From NCBI GenBank assembly GCA_914767715.1, contig OU612070.1:23114025-23178024 (forward strand): DNA of 64,000 nucleotides, written 5' to 3'. Below the pieces are notes generated by a model. That model did not search any database. It saw only the letters and a program-made list of their open reading frames with translations, and was not told the origin of the DNA. This document shows positions 27,601-36,936 of the stretch, piece after piece. Source of the stretch: Membranipora membranacea. Taxonomy: Eukaryota; Bryozoa; Gymnolaemata; Cheilostomatida; Membraniporidae. The position numbers and the translations under genes were made by a program. Numbering within the stretch: position 1 is the stretch's first letter; each line of letters starts with the position of its first letter.

Positions 27601-30600
27601 GTTCATTACTTAGGTATTGGTCTTAATATTATACTGGTTTCCAAATGCATTACTGATAAAATAATCTTGACCTGCAGATTGGGTCCCGCTCTGTCTATTC
27701 TCACATGCTTATGATGTATTTTCTTGCAGAAAACAAGCCGGCATCTAGTGGGATAAGATTGGTGGATTACTCTGACTCTGAATCTAATGAAGATAAATTT
27801 TCTCCTCACAAACCCAGTCCTTCATCGTCACTAAGAGGCGCTCTGAGAAAAAGTATCGGTAAGTATCCCTAGTTTTTCCATTTCTTTCTTATCTGCATAA
27901 AATTGTTCCTTGCGTAATACAGATGTTCTTCATTACCCTTGTCACGGGACTACGTTTTTGGTTTGGAGAATACTCCATAAACCAAAATTAGCCGCGTGAT
28001 GAGGCTAGTTCTTCGTGCATAATGAGAAGAAATGCTACTCATTATCTGATACTGTTAAATTCAGTCTAAGACTGATAATGAGGCATTGTAACGTTTGCAG
28101 AATGTTACAGTTGACAGAGCTCCTTTATGTGAGCAGCGCAACCACAAAATGTTTGCCTGATTGGAGAATTATTGGTGATCACACTTTTAAAACATCATTG
28201 TGTGTTATATACACGGAAGAGATGATAATTCTGCTTGGTATAGTTACAATCTTGTGACATTTTTTCTTGTTATAACTTGGTGTGCTCACAATTTGTTCTG
28301 TCTACATTGTGTGTCCAGGCTCTCTATTATGTAATTTCACTTTATTCTAGATAACTCAGGACAAGTTCTAGACTACCCAGCAGAGAGTATGACAGATTCC
28401 ACTAAGACAGAGACGGACTTAGACAGAGCTGGTCCTAGTACTCAGACAAATGAGGAGAAAGGTGGGTAAATCATATTTCCATCACCTTTTTGGTCCTGTG
28501 TTCATAAGCGTTCCTGACGAGGGCCATACGTCATGTGTCATTTGCATTCACCTACATACAGTCCTCAAAAGTAATGAACACCTCCCTCCATCCCGAACTT
28601 TGGTAAATTACATAGCCACACAGCACAGCTACAAGAAATCGGTTTTATACTGAAACAGGTCATATCATATTGCATATCAGAAGACTTGTTTTATGCAGTT
28701 TCCCCACCTCTGGGATAACTTGGTTTAGAACTGTGAGCTCTTAAAAACGTGGGAGTAAACTCAGTTCATTGATTTCTCTCCCTGTGATTAAGTTATTTTC
28801 ACAGAATCCGACGAGATGATATTTACCAAACCTGCAGCCTATAGACAATACTTACGGTACATAACTATTAATCTTCTTACTATTTATTTCAAGATCGCTC
28901 AGACATGCCTGTTACAAGGACACGTTCTACTGCTAGTTCCACTTTAGATCACCGATTCTTCTGTGCTCACTGTAACTACTCCGATCTATACAGTCAGCAG
29001 GGATACACACAGCACATGAGTTGCTGTCATCCTGATGAAAAGCGTAACACCCTACATCCCTGTAAGGAGTGTACTTACGTCGCCGACTCAATATCCGATA
29101 TCTTACAACACAATATACTCCACAAGGCTAAAAACACAGTACAATGTGAGGACTGTATGTTCTTGTGTGTGAACTCTTCATTGCTCGAACTACACCATGC
29201 AGAATGCAGAGCTGTGAAAACACCAGATAACTGTGAGACCCAGGTGGCTGTGTCAGCACATAATGCCACATTGTCATTGCATCAGACCACTCGTACACCC
29301 ACTGACGAGCAGCTTGAGAAACTTCCTATGGTCAGTGACAATCAGGATAGAAGCCTAGCAGAATTCAATGCTTCTGAGCGGAGTCCTGATGCCAAGTTGA
29401 AGGGGAGAGGCAGAGTTAGCAGAGCTGTGAAGGAGAGATCTGAAGCTGATGGCGGTGCTGAGGATACCACTTCCACAAACAGGAGAAGATCAACTAGACA
29501 TAAAGACGTGGAGGTTAAAACTGAGGTCGAAGACACAATCGAATCTGGGAAACAGGTGGAACCAATACTGTCCGGTGATCAAGACAATTCTGCTGCAGAT
29601 AATAAATCAGCAGGAAATGAGGAGAAAAGTGCACAGAGCCAACAATCCGAACCACAGAGCACTGGTGATATGATGCCGACTTCTAACTTTCTCAATATCG
29701 AGGATTGCCAATCTTCAAGTAATAACAGCCTATTAGGTGAAGTAGCTGGTGAGTCTCAGTCAGATACTAGATTAAGGAGGGCCAGTGGAAGAATCAGAGC
29801 TAAGGAGAATGTCACTGTCAAGGATAAGAGAAGCGCTGTTGAGTCTGACTCTGTATCAGTGAAATCGGAGTCTAGTAGTGTGTCTATGATGCCTCCCTCT
29901 GATGTGAGCAGCCGACGTTCATCTCCTGAGAGAAGTCGGCGAGCAAGCGGCAGAGTCAGGCGTAAGCACTCCTACGTAGAAAGCATATCTGACCCAGAGA
30001 ATATAGTGGATGTGTCAGCTACTGTCAATGATGAGGATGATACTTGCAGCATCAAGTCATCCGGCTCACTTAGCAGAAAGAAAACTGGTAAAAAGAGGAC
30101 TAAACCTGACAGTGAAACAAAAAGGGCCCAAGATAAGAGGGTCAAGACAGCCAGCAACCAACCAGTCTTAGCTCCTGCAGTCAGCTATGAAGAACGGGCA
30201 GCAGAAGTAAAACTAGAGGAGAGCAGCCCTCACCAAAAGAATCAGGCTATCGAACAGAAGATGAGAGAATTCTTTAGTGACAGCGATGAAGGGGCCGGTG
30301 CTAGTAACCTGGTAATGCTCTTTTTCACAAACCCAAACTAGTAATTATTCATGTAAGGTTGTTATCAATAATATTTCTACTAGATCTAGCCCAGTCTATG
30401 GTTGACATCTCAATGCCTACCATCTAAAAGCGAGAAATATCTGTCATACGTTGGAACATACAAGTCAATTTTATTGAAAATCCAATCGCCCCAGTTTGTC
30501 ATTCAAACCCAGTATATTTCAGGTGTTCATGGTATGGTTACTAAATCATCAGATCAAAACCTTTGTTCATGTGAACAGACACTAAGTTTGGTCCAGTTCC

Positions 30601-33600
30601 CCTGCATTCAGAATTGCTTCCCCCTTCTACTGATCAGCCGCGAGGGAAGAAAACCCAAATGAAGACAAATTTGATGTAATACGTATGTAGCAATAAGCTG
30701 ACATAACTCTAACCAATATAAACGGTCTGTTTGGATTATTTTCAGACTGATGAAGAACAGGAGAGGCGTGACTACATTGACTGCAGTGAGCTTATGATAC
30801 AACGTCTCAGTGAGAGGAACACTGGCCTTTATACGGTGAGTCGGTTTCTTTCTACTTTTCGTTTGACTATATGGTGGTATACTGTACCTCACTGATGAGT
30901 CTGTATGTGAGGGCTGAGGGCCATGACTAGAAAATTGTGGAATTTGAAAGCAGTTTAATTCTGGATGCAATCTATTCGCAATCATTGTCCGTTCCTTTTT
31001 TTAACACTTCACAAATTTTTGGGAATATGATACCGTCTTATTGAATTTACCGAATCCAAATCTGTCCTCAGTCAGCGTCATATTTAAACACACAAAAAAA
31101 TAATTATCACTATGGCAATCCTGCCAGAACAACTTCAAACAAATTTGTCCGACAGTGTGATAAGGTGCTCTTCATGTGATATGTGTGTTGAAAACATAGA
31201 CAAAAAGCTGTCAAGTGTGCAAAGGATGTCTTGAAACAAACTATGAATTGGCCAGCATGGTGGCTTTGATTAGTTGTTTTAGGTTCCTCTCACCAAATAC
31301 AACTAATCAGAGCCAACACTTTCGCTACATCCAATCAGTCATGAGCAAATTATCACAGAACTATTTGTGATGACAATGAGATGTGAAAGGGTTACCTGTG
31401 TATTAGTCCTGAGTCTTAGATAAAATGCTCGTAAATTAAAATATCCATCTGTGTTTCCAGTTTGTGTAATCGGATACGCCCGCCTTGACTGTATTCAACA
31501 AATTAGACCAATGTCACAGTTATATGTAATCGGTAATATTGTATTTTTTGTAGGCAATGCCAAAAATAAAACCCATAGTACCAAAAGTCTGTCCAGGGCA
31601 AGGAGTCGGTTATCTTGACCATGATGGAAACATGTCCACTGTGGGAGGTCGTCACTTATTAGACTACGTCGGAAGTCTGACCCCCGCTAGAACAGCATCA
31701 GCTGTGCAGTCCTCAATCAGGGATACAGTACGGGAGAATAAAACTACCCTAGTGTCTGATTCCACTCTGTCTAAAACAACATATGAAATTGTATCTACAA
31801 AAAGAATCAAACTTAAACAGGATGAGCCCCAGAGAAACAAGCTGAGCGATGCTTCAGGTGTTATTAAGATGAAAAATCAATCATCAAATGCAGATCTGTC
31901 TCCATCGATCAAAGATCTCAGCAACGAGGCCAACAGCTCTAGTCATCCAGTAACACCTCCCAAAAGAGAGCTCGAGAGAATCAGTTCATCACTTAGAGCT
32001 CCTCAAAGCGATTATGCGAAACAGCCGATGAAGGCAGGGGGTGATTCTGATAGTGGAAGGAGAGTGAGCTCGAGAATAAGAGAGCTGGCAGACAGAGGAG
32101 CGGCGGAGAGGGAGGCAGCAGAGATAGAGGCAGCGGTGAGAGAATCTGCAGAGATAGAGGCAGCTGAGAAAGAACTGCTGAAGCTGAAAGCTGAAGAGGA
32201 AGCTAATTATCAATCTGATGGAGAAAAGGAAGGAAAGCAAGTAAAGAGATCCCAGACTCCAACACTGATAACCTCGCCCAAAACTAAGGATAGCGTGAGC
32301 AAGAAAGGAACACCTCAGTGTGGTTCTGATCCTGTACCCTCTCATGCTCCGAAGGGAAAAACAATACTTAAGAAGACGGAATCAAAGCAGAAGAGCAAAA
32401 TCAACCTGAGTGAATACCGACAGAGAACGAAGGAGGCGGGGATTAAATCACCGCCTCATGACACAACGTCTGAAAAGAGCAATCTGTCAACAAGCCTGCC
32501 AGGTAAATCTATATTCATCTAATACATACTGTGATTGTACAGAGCTGTGCCTAATCGTACCTGCACTGGGTACGTAGAAGTAAATCAAATTAGGTGTTGT
32601 GATGTATCAATAAGGGGAACATGTTACTTATTAAAACTATTGTTGCTAGCTGTATACTTTTGGAAAACGTTAATTACAAGGCAATAATGCTATCATTTCT
32701 TCTGAAGGTCTGGCAGTTATGTTCTCTTTCCACGCGCCTGGGCAACTCCAGGGGATTAATAGAATGATGATGTTAAATGCTAGTATTAAATTTGGGTTTC
32801 TTGGTGTCATCAGTATATTCTAACTACCAATCCAAATTATGGCCATTATTTATTCTTTGTTGTTCCTAGAGGAGTGCATGCGCAATTTAAGTTAAAAGCT
32901 TGCACAACCAAATTCTTCTTTTTCAGCAGGTGTTAGCCAAAGTTCAGTCTCAGCAAAGAACATGAACACTTGGGAATCTTATGGCATCATGAAGGTGACA
33001 GCCAAATTTTCCCCGAGCAAGTTAATTCCAGCCCTCAGCATCAAAAAGCAACATGCTTGCGAAAAGTCATTGGTTACACAGAAGCTGTCACTCCCTGATC
33101 CACCAAAGTACACGGACTATTATCTACCTTTAACTTTACCTACAGCAACAAATGATGACTCTGACGCAGAGTTAGACGCACATGTTGTGTACTGTAAATA
33201 CTGCGATCAGACTATACATGGGATAATGACTATTATGTCACACATACGATCACATGACCTGAGGCGCTGCTTCAGGTGTAACAGATTTTTCCCTGATGAG
33301 AACCACCTGAGATCACACATAGCTTGCGTCCATCTGAATATGCAGTATGCCGAGTTTGAAGAGTGGAGTAAAGCCAATAGCTCTGAGCAGAAATCGCCGA
33401 CAACTGTAGGAGTTTCTGCAATAAGTAAATCTCAACGACATAGTGAGATAAAGTCCAAGTCAAGTTATGACTCTAAGTTGGTCGGTGAACCACAATTTAG
33501 TTCAGATCGAAACACTAAAAGTCCTAGGCTAACCTCACCACCTAGCCAACCATCTCCTGAAGATAGAGAATGTAAGCAGACATCTCCCGTTAAGGGAAAG

Positions 33601-35663
33601 AGCAAGCGCTTGAAACAGCATCAAGATACACCTGTAAACATTCCAGATATAAAAACCGGGACTCGCTCACGTCATGGCTCCATTTCTTCAGACACATCGA
33701 AAAGTCAACCTGAGAATCCAGACTCTAGGTACAGTGTATCACCTAAGCGTTCCATAGCAAGGTCGCTGAGAAATCTACACTATGCTGTTCAAAAAGTTAG
33801 TGAGGTAGAATCCCTCAATTATGGTCAAGAGGGAGTTCATGGTACAACTCGAGATCTGAGACCGGTAGATCACAGATCAGCTTCATCAAAATTAAGTGAA
33901 GAGGAGGTTAAGGCTTCTGTAGGGCAAGAAACACAATCAGCAGTAGAGGACAAGACTGCATCCCGCGGAGAAGAAGCGGTGAGTGAGACGGATGGTGCTT
34001 CCTCACATATTGACTATTCAGACTCACCGAGAGTAAAGCCAAATAACCGGCATTCAGATAAAAAGGGATCTTTGAAAAAGGATGATCTGACGAGAAAGAA
34101 GAGAACTAGACAGCCAATCGAATATCACCCAACACCTGTATCCCAAACCAAGACAACGCGACGCTCTCAGCTATATGAACCAAAACCATTCAAAGCTGAC
34201 AAGCCTGAACCGTATATCCCTGAACCATATGTACCTGAAAGGTTCACAAGAAAAGCCAACACCAACAAAGAATACATCCCACAACCAATATCAATGGAGT
34301 ATCAAGAAGAAACGCAGGTAACCGAATCAACGACCGATTCTGATAAAGTCGTGCCTGAAAATGTGAAAGCATTGAGTCCTGAAAAGCCTAAGAGAGATAC
34401 AAAATCTAAATCAGCAAGGTCACCAACAAAGGCTCCTGCAGACATTCCTTTAGAAGATACGTCCAGCTCATCCAGAAATTCTGGAAGGAAGACGAGAACA
34501 ACTGAGGAAAATGAACAACTGAGGGAGAAGTTGCTAGCAGCCACCAGGCTTGACAAGGATAGACCAGCCACAAAGTCCAGAAAACAGAGCACATCACCTA
34601 AGAGGTTAGAGGTATCTCCTCGTCCATCAAGTAGCAGTTCTTCTGTACCTGAGTGGGTGGTTGTTGATGATTGTGGCGATGAAGATTATCGACAAAAACC
34701 AGACAGCCTGAGAAGTAGCTCACGGACATCTGGTATAAAATCACCTGAGGCAGAGTCCTCTCGCCGTCAATCACCTGGGCACAAAACAGATAGTAGGCAC
34801 ACCGAGTCACAGTATAAAGAATCCCCGGAACGATGTCGCCAATCATCACGTGACAGCAGAGAGGACTCGAGAAGAGATAGAAGCCGGTCCGACTACAGAC
34901 CTCGATCCAGTGGAGCTGGAAACGAGCGACATCAGTCGAGATGTGCAGAGATCGGCTGTTACTCTCCTAGGGGTATGTCTTATTGGTAGTTTTTAGTTTA
35001 AAAATATGCGTTGTATATGTTTTGTCTATTGGTTTTACTGTCACTTTATCAATGTTTGTTCGATGATTACTATGTAAATATCTATGCAGCCTTTTTTCAG
35101 ATCATGCAGCAAAAGTTTAATGCTCGCTCATGGCCAAAAAAAATTGCAAAAGAAAAGCCCATTAGTTGAACCTAATACCACTTTGGTCTCTTATATCATG
35201 TCCAATTTCTTTCCTTGCAGAGAGAAGTTCTGGTGAAGAGAGGAGATCAGATAGATATAGTAGTAGCAGATCACCAGAGAAGTTCGGACAACGAAGTAAA
35301 CACCCTGAATCTGATCAAGTCAGGTCAAGGTCAAGTCGATCAGGTCAGAGGTCACCTGTAGACGAAAGCCGTGATAGACACAGACAATATCCTAATGACA
35401 AAACATCAAGAACTCCGAGCCATTCACGCAATAGAAATGAAAGGTATTCCAATAGGGATTCCAGAAGTGAAAGAGACGATAAATCAAGTGGTAATTCAAA
35501 AGAGAGATTAAGTTTATCCAATGACAGGTCTGACAGACGTAAGAGAAGACGATCAGGTTGTCATGATGATCATGTACCTGAGAAAGTTTGCGTTCTGTCG
35601 ACTCATGATGGCCACATAGTTAGAGTCAGGCCTAAAGAAGACGGCAAATTTGAACTGGCCTAG
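5756..35663 (+). CDS. Giant modular zinc-finger protein, about 4,403 aa, at least 37 exons
   Basis: Coding exons: 5756-5911 (exon opens at 5743), 6269-6444, 6967-7191, 7481-7671, 8058-8192, 8610-8921, 9296-9613, 9893-10123, 10543-10676, 10956-11187, 11459-11599, 11849-12064, 13194-14732, 15123-15449, 15710-16138, 16558-16777, 17104-17234, 18303-19007, 19257-19331, 19917-20087, 20406-20792, 21824-21931, 22476-22535, 22861-23193, 23421-23570, 23842-24009, 24510-24695, 25833-26174, 26564-26665, 27179-27307, 27730-27858, 28351-28461, 28894-30311, 30746-30835, 31554-32502, 32930-34972, 35221-35663. All junctions keep frame; the total is 13,209 nt before TAG. It carries about 35 C2H2-type fingers, seven CxxH/CxxC repeats, acidic linkers, SUMO-consensus sites and an RS tail, so a nuclear DNA- or RNA-binding role is likely. 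The 5' end is uncertain: ATG 5756 has weak context and an upstream coding exon is possible. I do not recognise the family. Confidence 0.8.
6460..6630. repeat. Degenerate CCCACC minisatellite in intron 2
   Basis: About eight units spaced roughly 16-17 bp apart, each ending in TTTCCCACC or TTCTCCCACC, just after the exon 2 donor. Confidence 0.8.
8610..12064 (+). other. Acidic linkers and scattered single fingers (exons 6-12)
   Basis: Exons 6 and 7 (8610-8921, 9296-9613) encode Ser/Thr/Glu/Asp-rich linker with one IKLE site at 9445-9456. Exon 8 has a degenerate finger (CWFC, one His). Exon 9 has CQTC with H and H. Exon 10 (10956-11187) has two fingers (CDSC...H...H and CTAC...H). Exon 11 has a Trp/Tyr/Lys-rich stretch with scattered Cys/His. 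Exon 12 has CFVC with a distant H...H pair. The phase pattern is 1-1 except across exons 9 and 10. Confidence 0.65.
12138..12506. mobile_element. TTAA-ended foldback element in intron 12
   Basis: Arms of about 135 bp (12138-12275 and 12372-12506) are inverted copies. Both outer ends read TTAATTG. No ORF. A non-autonomous MITE with TTAA targets is the likely class. Confidence 0.75.
13194..14732 (+). other. Large exon with seven CxxH...CxxC repeats
   Basis: One 1,539-nt symmetric exon encoding about residues 823-1335. After a basic stretch it holds seven pairs of CxxH followed by CxxC, from CGFH at about 13505 to CHHC at about 14347. The H-to-C gaps are about 14, 16, 7, 18, 14, 20 and 15 residues. 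Several units share the form C-x-I-H-P then (Y/F)CxxC. Each pair could bind one zinc ion. The pattern resembles half of a B-box or a short treble clef, but I do not recognise it as a named domain. An acidic/Ser-rich tail follows. Confidence 0.7.
15580..15648. repeat. (TTG)n microsatellite in intron 14
   Basis: About 23 near-perfect TTG units between exons 14 and 15. The minus-strand poly-Gln reading has no coding support. Confidence 0.95.
16330..16545. repeat. Interspersed repeat family, copy 1 (intron 15)
   Basis: Shares a core (ACCATGCAAATCTGA ... CTGCCTGACTATAACATGC ... TTGGTCTTTGGGTAGT) with 22010-22255 and 60830-60980. Carries TGCAGAGAATG near a mirror-placed ATGATGTCAC motif, suggesting a partial foldback. 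Confidence 0.65.
17309..17342. mobile_element. 34-bp palindromic mini-element with 8-bp direct repeats (intron 17)
   Basis: Ends CTTAGACT and AGTCTATG are inverted with one mismatch. Flanks TTTTCATT (17301-17308) and TTTTCATC (17343-17350) match 7 of 8. Resembles the copies at 47774 and 54973. Confidence 0.55.
17445..18095. mobile_element. TTAA-ended foldback containing head-to-head tRNA-derived SINE-like copies
   Basis: Two inverted copies of about 300 bp meet head to head near 17780. The left copy (minus strand) has a tRNA-like head at about 17698-17772 with a B box GGTTTGATTCC (one change from GGTTCGATTCC) and an A-box-like TGGCCCAATGG. The right copy has a decayed head. Outer ends TTAAAGCATTAC and GTAATGCTTTAA are perfect inverted repeats. 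No ORF of note. Confidence 0.75.
18162..18200. repeat. (CTGT)n microsatellite
   Basis: About nine TGTC/CTGT units with one interruption, in intron 17. Confidence 0.85.
18303..19007 (+). other. Double zinc-finger module with internal 14-residue duplication (exon 18)
   Basis: One 705-nt exon with two three-finger modules back to back. The first has CRLC, CNIC and CEFC (third finger shortened). The second has CKHC, CKLC and CNRC ending in Cys. They are joined by two tandem copies of the 14-residue unit GGQTRLLVKQDKP(G/E), a 42-bp in-frame duplication at 18584-18667. The second module opens with NFPKGY, the same lead as modules in later exons. Confidence 0.8.
18584..18667 (+). repeat. 42-bp in-frame tandem duplication in coding sequence
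   Basis: Two adjacent 42-bp units, almost identical at the DNA level, encode GGQTRLLVKQDKPG and GGQTRLLVKQDKPE. The near lack of silent changes indicates recent origin or conversion. Confidence 0.85.
19257..20087 (+). other. Acidic linker exons 19-20
   Basis: Two short symmetric exons (19257-19331, 19917-20087) encoding Asp/Glu/Ser-rich linker. The second carries IKTE (20042-20053), a SUMO consensus. Confidence 0.7.
20195..20265. repeat. Hairpin with about 25-bp stem in intron 20
   Basis: Near-perfect inverted arms around AGGTACTATTT and AAATAGTGCC with a loop of about 15-20 nt. Weaker symmetry extends to about 20155-20287. Probably a small foldback element; a hairpin RNA precursor is possible but unsupported. 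Confidence 0.6.
20406..20792 (+). other. Zinc-finger module, exon 21
   Basis: A single phase 1-1 exon with the three-finger plan: lead LPKGY, then CRHC...H...H, CDQC...H...H and CGTC...H...C. Confidence 0.75.
20931..21665. mobile_element. TTAA-ended long foldback element in intron 21
   Basis: Arms of about 285 bp (20931-21217 and 21380-21665) are inverted copies with few differences, around a central loop of about 160 bp holding an A-run. Outer ends are TTAAAGATC and its counterpart TTAAAGGTC. No transposase ORF. Confidence 0.8.
22010..22255. repeat. Interspersed repeat family, copy 2 (intron 22)
   Basis: Same core as copy 1 at 22175-22250. Its left half is the reverse complement of the left half of copy 1, so the element has an inverted left part. 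Confidence 0.65.
22391..22418. repeat. (TA)n microsatellite
   Basis: A run of about 13 TA units in intron 22. Confidence 0.85.
22861..23193 (+). other. Zinc-finger module, exon 24
   Basis: A symmetric exon: lead EFPEGY, then CRKC...H...H, CKIC...H...H and CKRC...H...C. Confidence 0.75.
23421..24695 (+). other. Linker exons 25-27
   Basis: Three symmetric exons (23421-23570, 23842-24009, 24510-24695). They carry VKFE (23471-23482) and VKLE (24521-24532), and a repeated Q-S-A-(E/N) phrase across exons 26 and 27 that suggests the linkers also grew by duplication. Confidence 0.65.
24719..24988. mobile_element. TTAA-ended foldback element A in intron 27
   Basis: Outer ends TTAAACTACT on both sides, with inner arms sharing GAATTCTGTATA and TTGTCATCT. 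It abuts element B and shares one TTAA with it. Confidence 0.7.
24985..25352. mobile_element. TTAA-ended foldback element B in intron 27
   Basis: Ends TTAAACTACTGCTGCCAC and, inverted, TTAAACCACTGCTGCCAC. Arms of about 140 bp share CAAATTTGTGCT and AAATAATTTGCACAAACTGA. Related to element A next to it. Confidence 0.75.
25833..26174 (+). other. Zinc-finger module, exon 28
   Basis: A symmetric exon: lead EFPEGY, then CSYC...H...H, CDKC...H...H and CNRC...H...C. The donor at 26175 is chosen over read-through because it restores phase 1 and matches the ends of the other module exons. Confidence 0.75.
26281..26420. repeat. Short inverted repeat (ATCGCT...CACTCAGTGT) in intron 28
   Basis: Arms near 26305-26322 and 26378-26396 pair over about 17 bp, with further GAGTGAGCGAT copies between them. 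Confidence 0.55.
26564..28461 (+). other. Linker exons 29-32
   Basis: Four short symmetric exons (26564-26665, 27179-27307, 27730-27858, 28351-28461), Ser/Asp/Glu-rich and without fingers. VKQE at 27190-27201 fits the SUMO consensus. Confidence 0.65.
28894..30311 (+). other. Last three-finger module plus long disordered tail (exon 33)
   Basis: Fingers CAHC, CKEC and CEDC (third ending in Cys) are followed by about 350 residues of Ser/Glu/Lys/Arg-rich sequence. The tail carries VKTE (29514-29525), VKSE (29859-29870) and VKLE (30207-30218). Short R-R-A-S-G-R phrases occur twice. The exon ends in phase 0, which breaks the 1-1 series. Confidence 0.75.
30746..32502 (+). other. Exons 34-35: non-finger region with Glu/Ala coil
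   Basis: Exon 34 (30746-30835) encodes 30 residues. Exon 35 (31554-32502) encodes about 316 residues: a Gly-rich segment, then basic/Ser-rich sequence, then a Glu/Ala/Arg stretch at about 32080-32200 that should form a charged helix. No fingers. Confidence 0.65.
32930..34972 (+). other. Exon 36: two terminal fingers and long Ser/Lys/Arg-rich tail
   Basis: About 681 residues. Two fingers near the start (CKYC...H...H and CFRC...H...H) are followed by about 550 residues of low-complexity Ser/Pro/Lys/Arg/Glu sequence with short YxPEPY-like repeats near 34200-34260. RS/DR dipeptides rise towards the end. The acceptor is a NAGNAG site, so the exon may begin at 32927 or 32930. Confidence 0.75.
35221..35663 (+). 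other. Exon 37: C-terminal RS domain
   Basis: About 147 residues dominated by Arg/Ser and Arg/Asp pairs, then a basic RRKRRR nuclear-localisation-like cluster, ending at TAG 35661-35663. RS domains are known from splicing factors and nuclear-speckle proteins. A role in RNA processing is inference. Confidence 0.75.
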
Positions 35664-36936
35664 TAGTTACCACTTTCCTCAATAGAACTGTATATTATGA
35701 AAATTCCCCGATTCATCATTACCTTGAAATTATTTTGTACAAAGTCTAATTGATTCCAAACTGTCAAAATTTTAAGAAGCTATTTTTTCATGCTTAGCTG
35801 TTATACACCTATTACACCTGTATTTCACACAAAGATGCATTGAGCTCCAATTTATTACTGCTGAAGTGTACCACTTTTATGTAGATATCTTATTTACTGT
35901 CAATTGCTTTGTTTTATTATGGTACTAAAACAAGACAGTTGTATATTGCGTGAGCCTCTGTTCTATTATTGCTACGCTCAAACAATATACCAACAATACA
36001 TTTCCTTCCTTGTTTTCATAACGAATCATGTATTTTAACCTGTAATTTTATATGATAATGCTTGTGGAGACTTAAAGCTTGTACATAATATATCAAATAT
36101 CAAACTCTGCTGCTGTTTATAAGTGCGAGGTTTAGTTGAACGACTCTATCACAAATCGCACTATATATCTGGATCCTCTTTGAATTTTCATTTAAACTCT
36201 GATGACTTCATTGATTCTCAATGGCTTGGTTATCCTACTGAATGGAATGATGTTTTATTTTCTCTGACCAACAATATGAAAAATAGGCTACAGAAGTATC
36301 GCCTGAATGTAACAGCAACCCCACTAAGCAGTTCCCTCTATTTAAACAGCAAACCACTCTAATCTAATCACATCATATCTTTAAATGCTCTTATTTTCTC
36401 CTACGTTGTAACATATTTTGTGCTGAGAACACTTCTAGTAACTGCACAAAACAACGCCAACACATGGGATCAGTTGTCAAAGCACTATATTCGGAGTGAT
36501 TTGACCGTAAGTTCTAGATAATGAGTTGTATGGTCATTTGGATATATTTCACTCAAACATTCCACTGGAACAAGAATTAGTGAGAAGCCAGAAAATGAGC
36601 TGATCAATGAAAAAAGTGATTTTTGAGGTTGTCTCTTCTTACTCATCAAAAAGACAACTCCAAATACATGGATGCAATAAGAATGATTCATAATTCATTG
36701 GCAATGATATTCCAAGTGCTCAGACCTTGCAACTACTGGGATGTGCTGGGATATTTTCTAGGACTGCATTCAGTGGAATTCAGGCAACTATATGAAATTG
36801 GAATACACATAATATATTCATATGCAGTCGGCAAGTGTTTTATGCATTCCTAAGTCTTCTGAACTGCTTCAGTTTGATCTCTACATCTTCATTTGGTCTT
36901 TTTTATTTTCACTAACTGCAAGCTGGTTTGTGTTTG
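35664..36936. other. 3' UTR and convergent intergenic region
   Basis: Lies between the stop of the giant zinc-finger gene and the 3' end of TRIM copy 3. AT-rich. No canonical plus-strand AATAAA was found after 35663. A 79-codon ORF at 36123-36362 is unsupported. TTTATT at 36902-36907 is a minus-strand AATAAA for TRIM copy 3. Confidence 0.6.
36902..36907 (-). promoter_or_regulatory. Poly(A) signal (AATAAA) after TRIM copy 3
   Basis: AATAAA on the minus strand, about 30 nt past the ancestral stop codon. Confidence 0.5.

Noticed and set aside
36123-36362. 79-codon ORF after the zinc-finger gene
   Set aside because: Lies in the 3' UTR/intergenic region, low-complexity composition, no family resemblance.
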